NCBI RefSeq assembly: GCF_000149955.1
Contig: NC_030988.1
Coordinates: forward strand, 2,634,380-2,698,379
From: Fusarium oxysporum f. sp. lycopersici 4287
Lineage: Eukaryota; Ascomycota; Sordariomycetes; Hypocreales; Nectriaceae
DNA length: 64,000 nt
Direction of reading: 5' to 3'
A program made the position numbers and the translations under genes. Below, in pieces: positions 53,525 through 64,000 of this stretch. The notes under the pieces were generated by a model. It worked only from the letters and a program-made list of their open reading frames with translations. It did not search any database and was not told where the DNA came from. The first letter of the stretch is position 1; every line of letters starts with the position of its first letter.

Positions 53525-56512
53525 CTTGGGTAGGGCCTAGAGATCGCCCCCCCGTGCTTTCGTTACTACCTTCGGTATCCGTGCCTCAAGCACGGGGGGT
53601 GCACTGACAGGGAAAAGGGGCTGCTGACAGGGAAAAAATTTAGGTACCTCAATTTGGCTGCAAAACCCGCCAAATTTTTGTAGCTTCTTTATATGCATGT
53701 CCCCGTTTCCTACACCTATGATGCCTACAATTATTTATCTACCGCAACACCACCACAGCCTCTATTAATATCACCACCTCAACAACAAATATTAAATCAA
53801 TTACAACTATCGCAATAGTACTTCAATTAATAAAAAAAATATGACATCTGAAAGCCCAGAGCTTGCTCCATCAGCACAACAAATATATATCAATCCTGAG
53901 ACTGGTTTACCACGAATTTCCCGCTTCACGGACTATAATATTGAAGAACGCACTATCGCAGCAAAGGCATTATATCTAGAGGGCGTTTATCCCTCTATGA
54001 GAGCCGCTGCACAAGCATGGAAAGTCAACTATAAGAGACTTCGCAGTAGGATCAACGGCCATCATCCTGTGAGAGATAACGGCGGCAACAGGACGTTATT
54101 CAGCAAGGAAGAAGAGAAAGCTATACTCGCTTGGTGTTGGAGGAGAGTAACACAGGGGCATCACATACAACAACGCACACTTCGTCAGTATGCGAATTCC
54201 CTGCTTAAGGCTACACATCGTGAGCCTCATGCCTCAAGGTTCTGGGCTCGCCGCTTCCTCAGGCGGTATCGTGAAGTCTTTCATAGGAGAAAGAGCCGTA
54301 CTCTCGCTGCAAATCGCAAAGCTATGGCAGACCGAGCCAATGTCGAAGAGTGGTTTGCAAAATGGACAGAATTTGTCAAGGGAAACGACATCAACTTCGA
54401 TAATGTCTGGAATTTCGACGAGACCGGCTTTATAATAGGATATCTAATGAACGGTATTATGATATGGACTTTCCTCGATATCGACTCCCCTCTGTTAACA
54501 GATGCACATACGACTATTAGTATGACTATCGTGGAGTCAATATCTGCAACAGGAGGAATCATAGCCCCGTTTGTCATCATGCCCGGCGTACAGATTCCCT
54601 CCCGTTGGGTGGATAATGACCTAGACGAGCAGGCTACGATAGTCACAACACCAAAAGGCTATATCGACGATATCACGGCACAGGACTTCTTTGACCACTT
54701 TGAGAGACTTACCCGGCCTCAAAATACATCAGATCTTCGAGTTATTCTTTATGATGGATGTGAAAGTCATTTCACCAAAGAGCTTTATCAGAAAGCTCTA
54801 GATGCAAATATTATCTTATATCCCTTCCCTCCTCATCTGACACATATACTTCAGCCATTAGATGTTGGATTATTCAGTACATATAAGCATTGGCATCAGG
54901 AAGCCTTACTTAGGGAAATCGCTGACGGTGCTACGGACTTCAATAAAGCTGACTTTATGTTTCATTTACAGGAGATTCGCCGCAAAGCTACTAAGAAAAG
55001 TACTATCATCTCATCGTGGGCAAAATCCGGCATCTATCCTGTTGATCCCTCCGTTGTTATCAACAAAATGGTCAACCCTCTTTCATCCCTATCTTTGGAG
55101 GTTGCTGAACGTGATCTTCCCGGCTATATCACACCTGGGTTATCTTCCAACCACAGCAGTGACTTTCGCGATGATTCAAATGAAGAAGAAGCTGGCGAAT
55201 CATCACGAGATATACATCAAAATACTCATCGCAACGAGGGGATTCCAATGATGCCCTCCACGCCTCCAACGGTTATCTGGAACAATATCAATACACCTCA
55301 GCTTAATCTACGGCAAATCAAGCAATACGAAGATTATGTGGCCCTTCGTATTGAATGTTCAATATCCTCAGGCGTGCCTCTGACCCCAAGTGTGTTACAT
55401 GTTAACGAAAAAGTGCGAAAAGCACACACAACCCTTGCCTTGAACGGTATCACAGCTACTCAGGAGATGCGCCGTTTGAAGGAGAAGAGCCTACGGCGTT
55501 CAGAACGGGACGAAGGAACTATTATCATAGCAAATTACGGGCCAATTACAGTTTATGATGCCAGACTCCGTGTCGCAAAGGATCAACATAATAGACGGGC
55601 AAATCAGGATGCAGAGCTTCGTCGTTATTATGCCAAGGAGGTCAGAGACGAGGCTGTATACCTACGGCGGTGGCTTTTCTCTGTAAGGAAGCTACTACGG
55701 TCATCTTTGAAGGAATATCATCCTATTGAACAACATAGGAGTCAACCTTCATACTCACAGGAAGTGAGGCCATTCACAGTCAGTGAATTCTTCATCAAAA
55801 CTCAATCCGAGCTTTGTATCAAGTCTACAGAGCTTCTAGCTACAAGATATTGTGCTCACCGTGAGATGCACGGAAAGATGAAAGAATCCAAGCTATTGGC
55901 CAAGCAAGCAAGAGATGCACAGCAAGAACATATACCTAAGATCTTCCCTTTTTACTGGAATCCTCCATTCCTTCTTCCTTTTGACTATAATATTAATATA
56001 GTCAAAGATGCAGTCGATTTGATAGCTTCACCTTCGAGAAAACAGCGTGGAAAGCAGAAAGCGTTGTCTGTTGATGATGATGAATTGGAGATCGATGAAA
56101 GTGAAGATGATGAAGAGATTGAAGAAGAAGAAGAAGCAGAAGAAGAAGAAGAAGATGATGATGATATATCAGTTAAAGATACTATTGAAGTTAGGTAGGA
56201 TGTCTTAGTTGTTGCGAAAAAGAATGAATAACATACCTGATTTTGATGATATATTATGGTGTTGTGGTTGTGATGCATTTGTCCCGTAGATGCAGATGGA
56301 GGGGTTAGTCCGGTCTGAATTATGTTACTAACCGAGGGAAGTCGGTACCTTCATTTGGCGGCTTTTGCAGCCAAATTGAGGTACCCTAATTTTCCCTGTC
56401 AGCAGACCCTTTTCCCAGTCAATGAACCCCCCGTGCTTGGGCACGGAGCTTGCGGAGTGATACCACAAGCTAAGGTGGGCCGGTCTCTAGGCCCTACCCA
56501 AGTACTGCAGTA
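53525..56512 (+). mobile_element. complete pogo-type transposon with about 150-bp TIRs
   Basis: The ends CTTGGGTAGGGCCTAGAGA (53525 on, and reverse complement of 56512 on) open imperfect TIRs of about 150-160 bp (53525-53675 and 56352-56512). These share CAAGCACGGGGGGT, GGGAAAAGGG, CTGCTGACAGGGAAAA and GGTACCTCAATTTGGCTGCA. TA lies directly outside (53523-53524 and 56513-56514). The left TIR can form a 12-bp hairpin (CCCCCCGTGCTT / AAGCACGGGGGG). One intact transposase gene lies inside. Terminal fragments of the same family are seen at 42065-42096. Confidence 0.85.
53841..56198 (+). CDS. pogo-type DDE_1 transposase, 785 aa, intact
   Basis: Single exon of 785 residues. It has an N-terminal HTH region (TIAAKALYLEGVYPSMRAAA), a CENP-B-type HTH (RTLRQYANSLLKATH ... 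FWARRFLRRY) and a DDE_1 core with Asp193 (NFDETGF), Asp305 (LYDGCESH) and Asp341 (LQPLDVGLF), again DD35D. The C-terminal 400 residues extend well beyond the usual 500-550. They include Arg/Lys-rich helices and end in a long acidic tail (EDDEEIEEEEEAEEEEEDDD) encoded by a GAA/GAT repeat. No stop or frameshift is present. With intact ends around it, the element could be autonomous. Confidence 0.9.
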   Translation: MTSESPELAPSAQQIYINPETGLPRISRFTDYNIEERTIAAKALYLEGVYPSMRAAAQAWKVNYKRLRSRINGHHPVRDNGGNRTLFSKEEEKAILAWCWRRVTQGHHIQQRTLRQYANSLLKATHREPHASRFWARRFLRRYREVFHRRKSRTLAANRKAMADRANVEEWFAKWTEFVKGNDINFDNVWNFDETGFIIGYLMNGIMIWTFLDIDSPLLTDAHTTISMTIVESISATGGIIAPFVIMPGVQIPSRWVDNDLDEQATIVTTPKGYIDDITAQDFFDHFERLTRPQNTSDLRVILYDGCESHFTKELYQKALDANIILYPFPPHLTHILQPLDVGLFSTYKHWHQEALLREIADGATDFNKADFMFHLQEIRRKATKKSTIISSWAKSGIYPVDPSVVINKMVNPLSSLSLEVAERDLPGYITPGLSSNHSSDFRDDSNEEEAGESSRDIHQNTHRNEGIPMMPSTPPTVIWNNINTPQLNLRQIKQYEDYVALRIECSISSGVPLTPSVLHVNEKVRKAHTTLALNGITATQEMRRLKEKSLRRSERDEGTIIIANYGPITVYDARLRVAKDQHNRRANQDAELRRYYAKEVRDEAVYLRRWLFSVRKLLRSSLKEYHPIEQHRSQPSYSQEVRPFTVSEFFIKTQSELCIKSTELLATRYCAHREMHGKMKESKLLAKQARDAQQEHIPKIFPFYWNPPFLLPFDYNINIVKDAVDLIASPSRKQRGKQKALSVDDDELEIDESEDDEEIEEEEEAEEEEEDDDDISVKDTIEVR

Positions 56513-56514
56513 GC

Positions 56515-57928
56515 GAGAAAGCGGGGATCAAATCCACTTGTCAATATGTCGCTGTTGCTGAATGTCTCATTACGACACTATGATGGTGTCGCTAAAAATG
56601 GCTTAGTCCTTGATGAGCTTCCTGGGGATTAGCGTCCTCCCTTATGCCTGTAAGCTTACCATTTGCCATACCTAGGTTCTCTATCTATATGAAGGAGGGT
56701 GGGGCTCTATTAGGAAGAAGTTGCTCCAGGCCAACGTATCCTATATATCTAGCTATCACATGGTTTGAATGTATTATCTGGTGAGTTTAGCATCTGCCTA
56801 ACGCAACCAGTCGGCTTCTACTGTGTCCATAAAGGCATTCAATGCGGAGTAAACAATCCCTGTAACGGCGCTGATGCGGTTCTGCGTCACTTCGTATGGA
56901 AGTATTTATCACGCCTAAACGCAAAGTCAAAAGCGCCATATCACTCGCTCGAGAGAAGCCTCATCATTAGTGCATTTTATCTCCACTGCTTCCAACATTA
57001 CGCGCCCCGTTGCAATTGACACTCTAATAGTTCTGTAAGGGATCTCACGCTTTGCTTCGGCTATCCCGTCTAAGCTTGACCGCTAGAAGCCAATTTACTC
57101 AGAGCGCCCTTTACCATCTCTTAACTGACCAACTTACTAACGTCCCTGCAGCGTTCTGAAGTGTAAAAGCACGTCACAGATCTGGCGCTTCAAGGCCTTA
57201 TTGGGTCAGAACAAATGCTCACTTTGAAACTGAGCCAGTTAATTCAACTTCTGTCTGATGTTGTAGTCTACTGATGATACTCTGCATTAAGCTTCGCAAA
57301 TGCGGATCCGAACGAATTTGTGGGGAGCACATATCCGCTGCTATCCGCCAGGTCTGCTACGAAGCTTTTTAGACTACCAAGGTTAGGTCCACATGCTGCG
57401 CGCAACATCTAAAGTTAATTATGCCACTCCTAGCATTGGGCTGAATATCAAGCCTTCATCCAGCATCAACTCTGCGTCAACACCGATGGGATGGTTTCAT
57501 CATGTGGAAGCACACGTCGTAACGATGACATTGTTCTCAAGGTAACATACTTGGGCTCTGACTTCACCACAAGCAAAGTTTACCTTGTTGACCGGAAATG
57601 TATGCTACGATTTGAAAGAAGTTTCCCCGCAAATGGTATCTGCAGTCGATGATGCGAGAGCGTTACGGAACTTGACGACGGCGGTAGAAGTGTGTAGGTT
57701 TAGGTTAATGTTGACGCAGTCGCGAATCATCCCCAGAAATACGAGAACGGCCAAAAAACCCAAGCAATATTGCAAGTCGCATGGGGATGAAAGGTATAAA
57801 ACCCTTTGCAATGACACTTCTTGACATCTTGTTCACGACAGACAGTAACGTGTTCTTTGCCTGGCCACTTGCTAAATTTCTTCAATACTCTTAATTATCT
57901 TATATTACTCTGTCTATCGTCAAACAAC
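56515..57928. other. intergenic, no gene recognised
   Basis: No family signal on either strand. The last 150 bases are AT- and pyrimidine-rich and look like the leader of the calpain-like gene. Confidence 0.45.
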
Positions 57929-59506
57929 ATGGGTGACATCCGATCTTTTGTCCCGGACTCCGCATCCCAGAACTCCAATGTTCTTTCTATCGACCCATAC
58001 GCCTTAGTCGAAGCCCTTCTTGGCCAGAAGGTTAACAAGCCAGCATCTGTTGGCTCCGACAGCCTTCAGTCGGGCTACGATGACCTTGATATGAAGATTG
58101 AGGCTGGACTCCTCAGGGAGGGGGACATACGCCCCGATTCGCCGCCTAAGGATGTCAGCGTCGGTGCTGCTAACCCGTACTCACTCGTGGAAGCCCTCCT
58201 CGGCCGAAATATTGACAAGTTTTCGATAAACTCGGCAAAGATCATATCCAACGTCCTGCAGACGGATTACGATGAACTCTTCGACATGAAGCATTGCTCA
58301 GTGCTATTCGCCGGGCTAAAACTCAACGAGAAGGAGAGGAAGGCAGAGAAGTTGTCTGAGAAAGACATGAAAATCTTAAATGAGCGGGACCTCATGACTC
58401 CTGACCTATCAGGGGTTCAGCAGTTAGACGACCTTGAGAAGATCGGGCTGAAGGATCTGGGTAAGACGCGGGTTAAGGTGGCTCGCATGCAGAATGGCAA
58501 GATGCACTTGATGCTCCACGCTGACTCCTTAGGGAAGACGGTTTCCAACCGTGAGGTGACAATGTCCATTAACGAGCTAGTCAGTCCATTCAGGATGCAA
58601 AAGGGTCACTGGATACCACCTAATAGCTCGTGGCGCGATATGTACGACTATTTCTTCCAGAGCGTCAACAAGCGTCTCATTGGCGATCTTACCATGTTTG
58701 AGATTGGCGAGAAAAGAGAGACCATGCGCTACTTTGATGATCCCACGCAGGGTTGTGCCAGTAACAGCTGGCTGATTGCTGCCTTGTTTTCGGTCTTCTG
58801 GTCCGATCCTATTATCATTAACCGCGCTACTCGAGTCCACTACGACAAGAATGAGAAGAAACGCCTCGCCATCAAGTTTCACGACAAGGGCGGCGACAAT
58901 AACAGCAAAACTGAGACTGTTGAGGTCAATTACGAAATCCCCATCAACAACTCGAACAATGGGCCCCTGTACTGCCGCTCCAGCGACGGAGCTGACATTT
59001 GGCCATCGTTGTATGAGAAGGCATTCGCCAAATGGATCACTGGTAGCTCATCAGAGCAGCCCGACATCACCCAGACACATTGCGGCGACCCTGTGAAGGC
59101 CATGGCACAGATCAATGACCGGGAACCCCACTACTACAGGACCGAAAACCATTCAGCCAACGACATGTTGGGGTTGGTCCGCTCCAATTGCGTCAACTTC
59201 AAGACCATTAACCCTATGACTGCCTGGACCTACGCCACTGGCCATATGTACAGAGGCAGTAACGTCGTTGCTAACCATGCCTATTCTATCCTCGGCTACA
59301 CTATCCTTGGTGACAAGCAATACCTTGTTCTCCGCAACCCATGGGGTGTTAGCGAGCCGATCGGATTGAACAGCTACCCAGGGCTTCTTGAGCGCCTCGA
59401 GCCCAACTTGTGGCACCCAGCTTCCCTTCTTGACCACGGAGGCCTGTTCGCTATGGAGACAGAGGCTTTTAAACATTGCTTCGCCTACGTGGGTGTTGCG
59501 AAATAA
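57929..59506 (+). CDS. calpain-like (peptidase C2) protein with Ser at the catalytic Cys position
   Basis: The start is at ATG 57929 (MGDIRSFVPDSASQ), for 525 residues. Two copies of an N-terminal motif are visible, DPYALVEALLGQKV (about 22-35) and NPYSLVEALLGRNI (about 82-95), each followed by a YDxLxDMK or YDELFDMK segment. The calpain core begins near residue 270. QGCASNSWLIAAL aligns with the classical QG..GDCWFLAAL, so Ser280 stands where the nucleophilic Cys should be. The other triad positions are kept: His450 (ANHAYSILGY) and Asn470 (LRNPWG). It is probably a pseudoprotease or an unusual serine variant. No penta-EF-hand or C2 domain is present. The frame is intact. Confidence 0.75.
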   Translation: MGDIRSFVPDSASQNSNVLSIDPYALVEALLGQKVNKPASVGSDSLQSGYDDLDMKIEAGLLREGDIRPDSPPKDVSVGAANPYSLVEALLGRNIDKFSINSAKIISNVLQTDYDELFDMKHCSVLFAGLKLNEKERKAEKLSEKDMKILNERDLMTPDLSGVQQLDDLEKIGLKDLGKTRVKVARMQNGKMHLMLHADSLGKTVSNREVTMSINELVSPFRMQKGHWIPPNSSWRDMYDYFFQSVNKRLIGDLTMFEIGEKRETMRYFDDPTQGCASNSWLIAALFSVFWSDPIIINRATRVHYDKNEKKRLAIKFHDKGGDNNSKTETVEVNYEIPINNSNNGPLYCRSSDGADIWPSLYEKAFAKWITGSSSEQPDITQTHCGDPVKAMAQINDREPHYYRTENHSANDMLGLVRSNCVNFKTINPMTAWTYATGHMYRGSNVVANHAYSILGYTILGDKQYLVLRNPWGVSEPIGLNSYPGLLERLEPNLWHPASLLDHGGLFAMETEAFKHCFAYVGVAK

Positions 59507-60321
59507 GTCGCAGAAGAGCAAATACCGCACATTTCAGATTGAATGACTGTACCGACTTTTTCTCATTTTAATCGCTATCCCTGTGGTATCACGTTGTCAC
59601 TCCTCAGCCGGTACTCATTCCCGGAGACAGCCGTTGCAGAGTGGGGGAGAGAGATACGAGATAACGGCAAGCAAAGTGAATCAGAACCGGAATTTGCAGT
59701 CGAGAACAATGAACATGTCTTTAATTACCAACGCGAGGAGTACTGTAACGGGGCAGATTTGAGGCAAGGGAAAAAGGGAAGGAGAAAAAAACCAAAAAAG
59801 TGGCAGCGGTGGTCAAGCAAGGCAAAGGGTGTTGCCCTAGCCGGTGGATAGATGGCGGGTGGTAAGGGTCAACAGTCTTGAATCGTGCTTGCACGCTACT
59901 CTTCAGCAAAACCTAGAGCCTTTAGCTAGGTGAATAGTTGGTCAATATGTCGACAGTTTGATTTGGAACATATGAGTTGAGAATATGTTGAGAAGCTATT
60001 GCCAAGGCCATCTTGTTTGAACAGAGAGTCACAAACCATGGCTGGATTGCTACAGATCATCCAAACCTCAATCACCAAACACGGCAAGAGGCAAGCAGTG
60101 AAGTAAATAGTGTGACCGTAAATAAGACAATATCATATTTGATATCGTATTGCATGTATGGCATTCTTATACGGTACAGTGCAAGCAACATCGGGGACCG
60201 TGTAATACAATACAATACGATACAATACAATGTATTACGCCCGGCGGCCTGAAAATGTTAGACTGGTAGACCTTGACGAGGACGTACGCTTCATCAAGAT
60301 ATAAAGAGTATGCAGGTGAGC
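59507..60321. other. intergenic with short AATAC tandem repeat
   Basis: No gene is seen. A run of AATAC/GATAC units lies at about 60204-60236. Confidence 0.4.
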
Positions 60322-60581
60322 TGTTAGAATTTAGCTTAAGTAAAGGAACTAGCCAGTAATGCGACTATTATAAGTGCCATATAGAGATAAGTAGTTCCGG
60401 AATACCCTTGCATAAATCTAAGTCAGATGATAGCCCGTTAGACTAGTATCGCGAGGATAAGTGTCGCAGGGTAGGCATTAGTAATCTAGCTATATGCTTT
60501 AAGTAACTCTGCGGGATGGAATACCCCGCACAAGAGATAACTTAAGAACAATCAATCAACACATTTGCTGCTGCTCAACAC
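60322..60581. repeat. possible solo LTR
   Basis: A 260-bp stretch beginning TGTTAGAATTT and ending TGCTCAACA, with TG...CA ends. GCGGGATGGAATACCCCGC forms a hairpin near its right end. The following bases share short blocks with 30-85 of the window. There is no second copy here to confirm it. Confidence 0.25.
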
Positions 60582-63500
60582 AATTTACTTTAACCCTTTA
60601 AGCACGCTAAGTGCGACACCGACTTATCCTCTCGAGGTATATGAGCTTAAGATGCAAATTTTACAGCAGTCGGGGTGTAACTGCCCTCTCATGCAGAACT
60701 ACCCCGCCCATAAGTCCCAACGGTATGTGAAAGCGTTGATAATGGAACCGTGATCAGGGGTCTCGTCACACGTAGGGTTATCGCGGAGATAACCTCCCGG
60801 TTGTTCGATGCACATTGAGGCAAAAAATGTCAAACCAACAGCCGGCAGCAGGCATGAGCGCTGCAGATTTTGAGCTTTTCCTTTTTTTCTTTAGTGCCCT
60901 TTTTTCTTTCCTATTTACCTGCCACTAGGTCAGTATCGCTGGGTGAGGAATCAGGCCGTTGTGAAGGTGGCTGACTGAGCTAAACGCTCGGGAGGATAGC
61001 GTGTATGACATGTCATCATATGGTAGGTACCAAAGATTGTGTCGCACAAAGATGTCTGAGGTCATTCCTCCGCATCTCCGCGGCGTGTATTAGAAGGACT
61101 CTCAAAGTAGAGGCCAGAGGCAGCGGCGAGGACGTTCTCGATATGTATATAAATTGGGAGAATAGCGTTTAATGAATGGACGAAATGATAGGATTAATCT
61201 TATACTAAAGATGACACCTCTTTGCCTGTACCTTTCTCATTCTCAAACGCGGAGCCTGGATGTGATCCAAACCATGGTCTCGGGTGGGGGAAGCCACACC
61301 TGCAAGTTCAATCACCACGTTGGTATGTGACATCGCTTTTCGGGGAGATACTTCTGCGCGTTGACCCTTAATCTAGCGAACTGATGTGGAGCTTAGGGAA
61401 GATCCATCCTGCCCTGACCCCTGCAGCAGCCTTGTTACCACCATCTGCTTGCCTCTCAATGCAACGGGCTGCTTTTGGACATGCAAGCTAACACCTGTCA
61501 TATCTGGTCCTTCCAAAATCCTGCAAGGCCCCGCACTTTATTTTATTTTGTACTACGTAGCATACAAGATCCAACGTGGGCAATCCAATTCAAGCCACAA
61601 CATCTGGCCACCCGCGGCCGTAGCTGTGGAAGTGAGGGGGCCCTTATTCAGGGCGAAGCTGCAGAATTCTGCAGATCTTTTCCCATCAACATATTTAGCT
61701 AGATCGACAAGGTGGAGTCATCAAGGCTCGCCCTGATCAACATTGCCCAAAGTAGCGGAACGCTTAGTTATGGTGGGTCGGTGTTAAGACTTGGTTTAGT
61801 TTCTGAGGTGTAATGGGCCCGTGCCCGAAGCCCCAACTGAAAACAGGATCACGTCCTACTAGTACTGGGAAAGAGACCGATTTGGGGAAAACAACCATCA
61901 TCAACCAACGTGTTCTGTAGGGAAAACTTGGCAATCGTTTGACCCCGAGCGACTCCATGCGACTAAGACCTTACACAAGAGATGCTCATACTGCGTGCTT
62001 CCATGCCATTACCGCGTGCCTGGTAGAGTTAACCCGAAGGCGTTTCTAATAGCGCTGGCATATATATTAAGCGACTGACCCTGATCATGATACAAATATT
62101 TCCATTTATATAACTCATGGCTAAATTCCAAAATGAAACCTGAAAATTCGAGTAATACTTCAAGCTAGTAATAGTTGAGATTGAAATAAGTTAATCAAAG
62201 ATGCATAACCTATAAATATAAAGATATAGTTATATATTATATGTATTTTTTACGAGATCACGAGACGATATATAGCCAGATATACGTTATGGCTTATAGC
62301 TAAAACCATCCTTTCATTGAGAGGCAAGGGCCAGGCCGCTCCATCTAGATTGTCCCAAAGCTTTGCTGAGGACCTATCACTAGGCATCGACCGGTCGTTA
62401 TATCCTTTAGTTCCCTCATATTAAATGGCTCGTGGGCCCAATGCAATTGTTAATCACTCGTAGAACTGGTTGCCTGACTTTTGCTCACCAGTGAAGCCGG
62501 GGTGTTTGTGCGACTAACACACTTTGGGACGAGAATCAATCCATAACAAAAACCGCGCAACTTCAGGAAGACCATGTGAGTCAATTTACCTATCTTCTCG
62601 CAGCATCACATTGTCTGGTGTCATGATTAGTTAAGACTGATAAGTCATTCACTGTAAGAGTTAGTGCAAGCCCTTCCGCCTCTAGAAAGGGCACTATGAC
62701 GGGTGAGACAGGAGCTAGCGATAAGACCTCGTCCAAGCGTTCGGCCCAAACTCCTGAGACTAGTGTGTGTTAAACAAGGGGACTAGATCACTCCAGTAAA
62801 GCCATAATTCGAAAAGAGTCAAGACCATTATCACAATGTCATCGAACGAGGCTAGTGCGATGACATTTCAGAAAATGTTGCTCTTATCGATGTACCTGAA
62901 CTCGGTATTAGTTGAGCTTGCAGGCTTGTGGCGAAGCGTGTCCTCTGGCCATCTATTATGCTAATATGTCTTTGTTCGAACTGTGAAACTTGTATAAACC
63001 CCACTCACAGCTTTGATGCATTCAGTACGCTTGATGGAACTACTCAACTATGTCCTTACCGAGCAGTTGTTGTTCACCTTGACCAGGCCCCAATGACGTT
63101 TCGTGACCTGTGATGCTCATCTTTGATAGTCGATTGACTTTCGCCTGTCTCAGATTTAGTTCTTTATCTTTTGGTAGTTGGAGAGGGCGGTTGATAGGAA
63201 GCGGCCCTAGTGGGGGACGGGCCCTGGTGACTGAGCTATGATTTCCAGCCATCTCTCCTGCCGACAAAGCCTCAGTGCCGACAGTGACAATAAATTGTGC
63301 CGCGTCACGTAAGTGAGGAGTAATTGACAACCAATGCGCTGCCTTTAAAAGAGCATATGGTATGTTGAGGGCTTGAAGTGAGGACCCAATGAGGGCAATA
63401 ATATTTACCGGCCCTCTTCCTACGCCGCTTTCAAGATGCCACTCCGATCCCTTTCACGTCAATGCTCCCTAACCTCGGAATTTAGTACCCTTGGTTTACT

Positions 63501-63629
63501 TCATTACCCTTCTCAACTGCAATGATCCTCTCTATTTGTTTGTCCTCAATATTTATACTCTTTCAATAGTTTTGCTCGACTGTTCTGTTTCTCCATTATC
63601 GCACCTTGATAGCAATTGCTTTGCCTAAT
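60582..63629. other. 3-kb stretch, no gene recognised
   Basis: Only short chance frames are present, with AT-rich patches around 62100-62300. The final 200 bases are pyrimidine-rich and probably belong to the promoter and leader of the membrane-protein gene at the right edge. Confidence 0.45.
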
Positions 63630-64000
63630 ATGCATCCTACGCAAAAGGTCATCACTGACACCAACAAGTCTCCTTTAATACAGGTCTTGACATTGATGTT
63701 TCTCGTCATCTTCCTCTTGTCATGCTCTGTCCGCATAGGAACCAAGATCCGTATGATCAAAACCCTGAGGGTCGATGATATTCTTACCATCGCCGCAACT
63801 GTGTGTAGAGACCTAATAGCGCGATTCATGAAGCGAGATCTCTAACCATCCTGCGCTTATGCGCGAAGCCGCAGGTTTTCGCAATTGGACAATCTATCGC
63901 TATATTCATAGAGTGTGATAATGGACTGGGAAAGCCAGCTAGTAGACTGGACTCCAGTGAAATTGTCATATTACTCAAGGTAGATATCTCAGCTGCAACC
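63630..64000 (+). CDS. rhodopsin-like fungal integral membrane protein, 5' part only
   Basis: Exon 1 is 63630-63800 (MHPTQKVITDTNKSPLI). A 74-nt intron (GTGTGT...GCCGCAG) leads to exon 2 at 63875-63979 (VFAIGQSIAIFIECDNGLGK ... EIVILLK), then a donor GTAGAT, and the gene leaves the window. Two membrane spans are visible, QVLTLMFLVIFLLSCSVRIG and ILTIAATVVFAIGQSIAIFI, with the VDDILTI turn typical of the fungal rhodopsin-domain (SAT5/PTH11-adjacent) family of seven-span proteins. No ligand or role can be assigned. An upstream TTG in frame is less likely as a start than this ATG. Confidence 0.65.

Noticed and set aside
55985..56278. Ser-rich minus-strand frame
   Set aside because: Antisense of the GAA/GAT acidic tail of the transposase.
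59543..59851. 102-codon plus-strand frame after the calpain-like gene
   Set aside because: No family signal, low-complexity Lys-rich end, and probably 3' flank.
1..64000. tRNA, rRNA, CRISPR arrays, bacterial operons, mimp-type TIRs
   Set aside because: No cloverleaf, repeat-spacer array, Shine-Dalgarno context or CAGTGGG-type mimp end was recognised by reading. A tRNAscan run would settle the tRNA point.

Overview
The window is nuclear DNA of a filamentous ascomycete (Pezizomycotina, probably a sordariomycete). This rests on short GT-AG introns of about 43-95 nt, NACHT-type STAND genes, fungal bHLH/bZIP/Fungal_trans_2 regulators, a Tad-like LINE and several Fot1/pogo-like DNA transposons. 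Gene density is low, and many genes are broken by frameshifts or by nonsense codons of the CAA-to-TAA or CAG-to-TAG type, as expected from repeat-induced point mutation (RIP) or long relaxed selection. It reads as an accessory, transposon-rich segment.

Layout. 0.4-7.2 kb: a broken OrsD-domain gene of the telomere-linked-helicase type, a palindrome/CCAAT promoter-like module, and an apparently intact NACHT gene, both genes leftward. 7.9-9.6 kb: a 1.7-kb imperfect inverted repeat. 10.4 kb: a second copy of the palindrome/CCAAT module. 12.6-14.3 kb: an intact gene for a conserved protein of unknown function, possibly secreted. 15.8-16.7 kb: an AYR1-like SDR with a homopolymer frameshift. 17.3-19.2 kb: a transcription-factor pseudogene followed by repeats. 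19.6-20.7 kb: a CBM21 glycogen-targeting PP1 subunit. 22-23.8 kb: a bHLH gene and a small broken gene. 24-26.8 kb: three MITE-like elements. 27-28 kb: a bZIP gene. 30.0-30.7 kb: a RING-H2 pseudogene. 31.4-32.3 kb: a 5'-truncated LINE with a 15-bp target duplication. 32.6-33.7 kb: lactate dehydrogenase. 33.7-35.8 kb: a dead pogo-like element. 36.4-40.6 kb: a BTB gene and a stand-alone Nup98. 42.7-43.7 kb: a quinone-oxidoreductase-like MDR.

44-56.5 kb is a transposon nest. A degenerate LINE lacking its reverse-transcriptase core is interrupted by an intact pogo/Fot-like element with perfect 42-bp TIRs. It is followed by a decayed pogo element, a rotted SDR gene, and a second intact DDE element (785-aa transposase, about 150-bp TIRs). 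After this come a calpain-like gene with Ser in the catalytic Cys position (57.9-59.5 kb), 4 kb with no recognisable gene, and the first two exons of a rhodopsin-like fungal membrane protein running off the right edge.

The genes do not form an obvious pathway or biosynthetic cluster. The most intriguing items are the duplicated palindrome/CCAAT module with fixed spacing, the stand-alone Nup98 paralogue, and the two intact but unrelated pogo-type transposons. No tRNA, rRNA, telomere array, CRISPR array or plasmid-like origin was recognised. All splice sites are read from sequence only.
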